DNA of 9,661 bases, taken from contig DLGN01000383.1 of assembly GCA_002482715.1 (NCBI GenBank), positions 1-9,661 of the forward strand, read 5' to 3'. This document shows positions 7,501 to 9,661 of this stretch, piece after piece. The DNA comes from Oxalobacteraceae bacterium UBA7693. Lineage in GTDB: Bacteria; Pseudomonadota; Gammaproteobacteria; Burkholderiales; Burkholderiaceae_D. The notes beneath the pieces were generated by a model, which made no database searches, was not told where the DNA came from, and saw only the letters and a program-made list of their open reading frames with translations. The stretch's first letter is position 1, and each line of letters opens with the position of its first letter. A program made the translations under genes and the position numbers.

Positions 7501-7753
7501 TGCCAACCCGGTATTCGAGATTGTCGCCTTGGTAGCGCTGCTGCGCGTGAGCGACCGCCTGCGCGGAGATATCGACACCGATGACCTGTGAGGCATGTTC
7601 GGCCAACATCGCAGAGCCATAACCTTCGCCACTTGCTATATCGAGTACCACCTTACCTTTGGCGAGGGTACATGCTTGCAGATAACGATGACGATGTTCT
7701 AGCTCGATATCGCCGTGCACTTCGGGCACGAAACGTTCACCAGTAAATTTCAT
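4532..7753 (-). CDS. Multidomain methyltransferase / coiled-coil / double GT2 glycosyltransferase
   Basis: A 1073-residue cytoplasmic protein with four parts. (1) Residues about 1-185: class I SAM methyltransferase starting MKFTGERFVPE, with motif I VLDIASGEGYGS (36-47), acidic IGVDIS (58-63), SFETIEHH (101-108) and the post-motif VLRKDGVLLISSP (121-133). (2) About 240-396: Gln/Glu/Leu-rich predicted coiled coil; residues 234-404 contain no proline. It ends in the linker motif ASRSWRWSAPLRGLRRL (396-412), common before GT domains in such proteins. (3) About 498-735: GT2 domain with LSIVTYNSS, VDNSSTDD, NNGFGAGHN (566-574), NLDL (589-592, where NPD is usual) and GGFDETLFMYGEDVELS (655-671). 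(4) About 799-1012: a second, different GT2 with VSIITRTY, VEDGGD (836-841), the DXD-type FLDDDDLLF (887-894) and GGFDEDMDALEDW (975-987). It should methylate and extend the exported glycan; substrates are unknown. It lies 24 nt after wzt. The ATG has only a weak A-rich leader, but MKFTGERF is the usual beginning. One intact frame argues against an artefact. Confidence 0.93.
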   Translation of the reverse strand: MKFTGERFVPEVHGDIELEHRHRYLQACTLAKGKVVLDIASGEGYGSAMLAEHASQVIGVDISAQAVAHAQQRYQGDNLEYRVGSCAAIPLADASVDLLVSFETIEHHDQHQEMMQEIRRVLRKDGVLLISSPDKLSYSDVPGSHNEFHVKELYQHEFKQLLEGYFDNIAYFGQRILFGSGIFAQSETTALNSYLQQEDTIQITSGMAKPLYWIALASNQTLPQLEASFFEQPIEDADVVSALRTAVEHRENDVVLHKKWVAHLENDIVIHQQRTLELQQKLQHAEQDILELSERMQAQTASAQETAIQLQQYQQSQEKLETELTAIRTLHQLLLNTYQQTAVNFGLELQQNASHETEHALNISNLQNHLITFNDKLAELTRERDHAFASIAEIRASRSWRWSAPLRGLRRLIRGETSVIKTASRVVLSHTKRMLPRPIVQFLKTLQGKFLNITAIMPHSSMNQGAIASMVTERCAAMQLPISVFVPPVLTDEQCPRIDLSIVTYNSSRWIDSFVASLLALDYPKTLLNVFFVDNSSTDDTLEKLQTSAEVLRTQGIEVTIQVAPNNGFGAGHNVAFKKGRAPYCLVTNLDLTFEADALRRVVSTAVADVAHAAAWELRQKPYEHPKYYDPVTGSTNWNSHACVLLRRSAIQAVGGFDETLFMYGEDVELSYRLRRAGHVLRYCPQAVVWHFTYETVAQVKPLQYTGSTFANLYLRLKYGNRWDALAVPLLGLRLLLASQAYPGSRLAVARKLLRLLTLVPKILWARKSSAIQFPFREWDYEMIRDGAFIELQAIPVEQPLVSIITRTYRGRELYLRQAILSVTRQTYSNIEHIIVEDGGDSMQMLIDEMQPALPRTVRYFGLAKCGRSATGNHGLRQANGRWCLFLDDDDLLFADHVEVLVNTMLTETQSRAAYTLAWEVPTDSSQLAQGSFREMTYQVPAPLRQIFDYGVLRHHNFMPIQAVLFERSLYLERGGFDEDMDALEDWTLWVRYAHKNEFTYVPKLTSLFRVPENAEQTRQRSEIFAAAYPLALTRNSVRTEAIDAMLTSVSDADKTISDDSADQRELSLEILA
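6932..7015 (-). repeat. Two 14-residue tandem repeats in the coiled-coil segment
   Basis: Residues 247-260 (VEHRENDVVLHKKW) and 261-274 (VAHLENDIVIHQQR) of the multidomain protein share V-x-H-x-END-x-V-x-H in register, i.e. two heptad pairs. The DNA copies are diverged, so this looks like an old protein-level duplication rather than a recent DNA repeat. Confidence 0.7.
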
Positions 7754-7777
7754 AAAATATTTTTCGATTCTTTTTTA

Positions 7778-9154
7778 CTAAGCCACTGCTTTAGATGGCG
7801 TTTGATCTAGCTTGATGTGCAGCATAGGAATGCCAATCAAACCAGTGGCAACACTGCTTGCTTCTGATTTAAAACTGAGAGCGTCGTGCACCCAATGATG
7901 TTGAATGTGGGTTTGCTGAGTGCCATTGGCGATGGCAACACCAACGCTGTATTCGCCAGCGGGAAGTATCGGCATCAAGAAGCAGAATTCAGCTTCGATG
8001 TGGCTGCCTGCTTCGCAAAATGGTGGGTAGTCGCTGTAGCTTAAATAAGTGTTGTCGCCAAACAAGGCTTGTCCGCGACTATCTTTGACGGTGAAACCGA
8101 TAATTGGCGCATCCATGTCCGTATGCGCGATGGCTTGTATGCGTAAGTTCACTTGTTCACCACCGACCACCCAAGTCAAAGCAGCACTGTCTTGGTCGTA
8201 AAATTCAACCGCAGTGATTTGCGCTCCGCCTTGGCCAAACGATTTTGAATCGGGATCGAAAGCGAATACCTGTAAGTCATTGCGCAAATTACTGTTATTG
8301 ACGAAGGCCAAACGTTGGTCGCGGCTAGCCCCAGATTCTCTCGTAGCGATTGCCGTTCGCTTCATTTTTGTGCTGCTACTCTTGCCTTGTTGTGCCTCAT
8401 AAAAAGCTTGCAGGTAAAGCTCACAGACTTCCTTAGGAGAGCCTTGTTCTTGTACCTCGCCTTTTTCTAACCAGATGACGCGGCTACACAAGCTTTTGAC
8501 GGCCGCTGTGTCATGGCTGACAAATAAGACCGTGCCTGTCTTCATAAAATTGCGCAAAAAACGCATACATTTCTGCGTAAAAAAAGCATCGCCAACAGCC
8601 AAGGCCTCATCAATGACTAAAATATCGGCATCGACATGCACAATCACCGCGAATGCAAGTCTGACCAACATACCGCTTGAGTAGGTGCGAACCGCGTGAT
8701 CTAAAAACTCACCAATATCTGCGAAGGCAATGATGTCCTCAAAGCGTTCGTCTATCTGTTCTTTGGAAAGACCGAGTATGGTGGCGTTCATATACACATT
8801 CTCACGCCCGGTAAATTCAGGATTAAACCCCGAGCCCAATTCCAGCAAAGCAGCAATACGACCATGCGTACGCACTTCGCCGCTGCTAGGCGACAAGGTG
8901 CCGCAAATGATTTGCAGCAATGTTGATTTGCCTGAACCATTACGGCCGATGATGCCGACCGTTTCTCCTTTTTTTACCTCGAAATCAATTCCACGTAAGG
9001 ATGAGAATTCACGGAAATAGTCTTTTTTTGATTGACCTAATACATTGCGTAATTTAGGAAATAGAAACTGTTTCAACCGGTCGCCAGGTTGTTCATAAAT
9101 TTGATAATGCTTACTAAGTTGTTTGACGCTGATCGCGATAGTATTAGAGGACAT
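7778..9154 (-). CDS. wzt: Polysaccharide ABC exporter ATPase with C-terminal glycan-binding domain
   Basis: Wzt powers export of a lipid-linked polysaccharide (O-antigen or similar) across the inner membrane as a dimer with Wzm. From the ATG at 9154 it has 458 residues. The N-terminal ATPase shows Walker A GRNGSGKST (70-78), signature SSGM (159-162; normal for this subfamily in place of LSGGQ), Walker B ILVIDEAL (178-185) and H-loop His214. After a linker (about 255-295), residues about 298-453 form a beta-rich domain of the Wzt_C type (AVEFYDQD, FTVKDSRGQALFGDNT, GEYSVGVAI). In E. coli O8/O9a that domain binds the modified end of the finished glycan. The longer reading from TTG 9160 is rejected because AAGGA sits 7 nt before the ATG but almost touches the TTG. 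It overlaps wzm by 11 nt and ends 24 nt before the methyltransferase-GT gene. The presence of the C-terminal domain is a clue that export is coupled to glycan recognition. Confidence 0.95.
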   Translation of the reverse strand: MSSNTIAISVKQLSKHYQIYEQPGDRLKQFLFPKLRNVLGQSKKDYFREFSSLRGIDFEVKKGETVGIIGRNGSGKSTLLQIICGTLSPSSGEVRTHGRIAALLELGSGFNPEFTGRENVYMNATILGLSKEQIDERFEDIIAFADIGEFLDHAVRTYSSGMLVRLAFAVIVHVDADILVIDEALAVGDAFFTQKCMRFLRNFMKTGTVLFVSHDTAAVKSLCSRVIWLEKGEVQEQGSPKEVCELYLQAFYEAQQGKSSSTKMKRTAIATRESGASRDQRLAFVNNSNLRNDLQVFAFDPDSKSFGQGGAQITAVEFYDQDSAALTWVVGGEQVNLRIQAIAHTDMDAPIIGFTVKDSRGQALFGDNTYLSYSDYPPFCEAGSHIEAEFCFLMPILPAGEYSVGVAIANGTQQTHIQHHWVHDALSFKSEASSVATGLIGIPMLHIKLDQTPSKAVA

Positions 9155-9661
9155 CAGCAAATCCTTTACGTGTTTTTTGAAACCAGGCGAATCCCAAACT
9201 AGCGATCACCATCGAGCAGAATAAATAGGCGAACCAGATGGATGCATCCAAAGCTTTGCCCCAAATCATGGCATCGCGACTTTGCTCTATCACTTGCGTC
9301 AATGGGCTGATTTGCACCAGCCACTGATAATTCTCAGGTAAGGCGCTAACCGGATAAAAAATGGGAGACAAGAAAGTTAATACCGAAGTCAATACCACGA
9401 CGATTTGGCTTACATCGCGCAAATAGACGCCGAGTGAGGCCAATAAATAAGTGAGCCCTACACTAAAAAAGATCAGAGGCAATAAGATCAACGGGAGAAA
9501 AAAGATAGTCAGTGGCGGCGCACCAAAGAAAATGAGATAAAACAGCAGCCAGACTGCGAGCCTGATAGACATATGAAATAGCGCGGCGCCTAGTGTTACC
9601 AGCGGTAGAATTTCCAACGGGAAAATCACCTTTTTAACGTAGTTCACGTTATTGACGATCA
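9144..9661 (-). CDS. wzm: Polysaccharide ABC exporter permease, N-terminus outside the window
   Basis: Wzm is the membrane half of the ABC-2 type exporter for O-antigen and related glycans. 171 C-terminal residues are visible of a family norm near 260, so roughly 90 are missing. The frame stays open to the window edge: the residues IVNN precede a GTG (9645-9647) that falls inside the conserved N-x-NYVKKVIFPLEILP segment and is an internal Val, not a start. Four to five membrane segments follow, with family marks GVYLRDVSQ, LSPIFYPVSALPE, SPLTQVIEQSRD and the end KTRKGFADVL. The TAA at 9144-9146 overlaps the start of wzt by 11 nt, as expected for subunits made together. Earlier operon genes and the promoter must lie beyond 9661. 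Confidence 0.95.
   Translation of the reverse strand, partial: IVNNVNYVKKVIFPLEILPLVTLGAALFHMSIRLAVWLLFYLIFFGAPPLTIFFLPLILLPLIFFSVGLTYLLASLGVYLRDVSQIVVVLTSVLTFLSPIFYPVSALPENYQWLVQISPLTQVIEQSRDAMIWGKALDASIWFAYLFCSMVIASLGFAWFQKTRKGFADVL
9162..9167 (-). promoter_or_regulatory. Shine-Dalgarno that decides the wzt start
   Basis: AAAGGA on the - strand, within the last codons of wzm, is 7 nt upstream of the ATG at 9154 and only 1 nt from the alternative TTG at 9160. The spacing favours the ATG. Confidence 0.75.

Noticed and set aside
4532..7753. The fusion as a product of frameshift or misassembly joining separate genes
   Set aside because: The frame is uninterrupted, the linkers look natural (coiled coil, then the SRSWRWSAPLR motif), and the domains follow an order plausible for such proteins.
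8672..8680. Altered ABC signature (SSGM rather than LSGGQ) as a defect
   Set aside because: This form is usual in Wzt/TagH-type polysaccharide exporters; Walker A, Walker B and the H-loop are intact.
9158..9160. TTG as the start of wzt
   Set aside because: The Shine-Dalgarno is only 1 nt away; the ATG at 9154 has ideal spacing.
9645..9647. GTG as the start of wzm
   Set aside because: It is in the middle of the conserved permease segment before NYVKKVIFPLEILP, and the frame stays open to the window edge.
1..9661. Mobile elements, CRISPR arrays, tRNA or rRNA genes
   Set aside because: No transposase, integrase, regularly spaced repeats or RNA-gene signatures were seen on either strand.

Overview
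The window looks like a betaproteobacterial chromosome, most likely Burkholderiales and possibly near Oxalobacteraceae. This is inferred from the long-form IlvD, the style of the O-antigen-type ABC exporter and the moderate base composition by eye; no rRNA or other strong marker is present. It holds the end of a housekeeping gene on the + strand and the downstream part of a surface-polysaccharide export and modification operon on the - strand. Both edges cut through genes.

Left part (1-1668): a 5'-truncated ilvD (dihydroxy-acid dehydratase, branched-chain amino acid synthesis) with all of its iron-sulfur, Mg and catalytic residues that fall inside the window. Its first 24 bases form a perfect palindrome, and the three residues encoded there before the conserved EFNTIAVDD differ from those in the E. 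coli enzyme. A hairpin without a T-run follows the stop codon. A short gene-poor stretch then leads to a small convergent gene (1894-2211, - strand) of unknown function, with a PEGA-like beta domain and a hydrophobic tail. The next 270 bp hold no gene, only weak inverted repeats.

Right part (2482-9661, all - strand, transcribed from right to left): wzm (partial permease), wzt (ATPase with a C-terminal glycan-binding-type domain), a 1073-residue multidomain protein, an acyltransferase-3 membrane protein and a stand-alone GT2 glycosyltransferase. Junctions are tight: an 11-nt overlap, a 24-nt gap, a 4-nt GTGA overlap and a 4-nt ATGA overlap, so this is almost certainly one operon.

The multidomain protein has a SAM methyltransferase, a long proline-free predicted coiled coil and two different GT2 domains in one chain. 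Together with an extended Wzt, this resembles the parts of ABC-exported O-antigen systems in which a terminal modification stops chain growth and is then recognised by the exporter (E. coli O8/O9a WbdD-WbdA-Wzt), but in a different domain arrangement. A working model is that the glycan is built on the cytoplasmic face by the GT2 domains and outside enzymes, is methyl-modified by the fusion protein, is exported by Wzm-Wzt, and may be O-acylated by the acyltransferase. The glycan structure, the polymerase and the nucleotide-sugar genes are not visible here.
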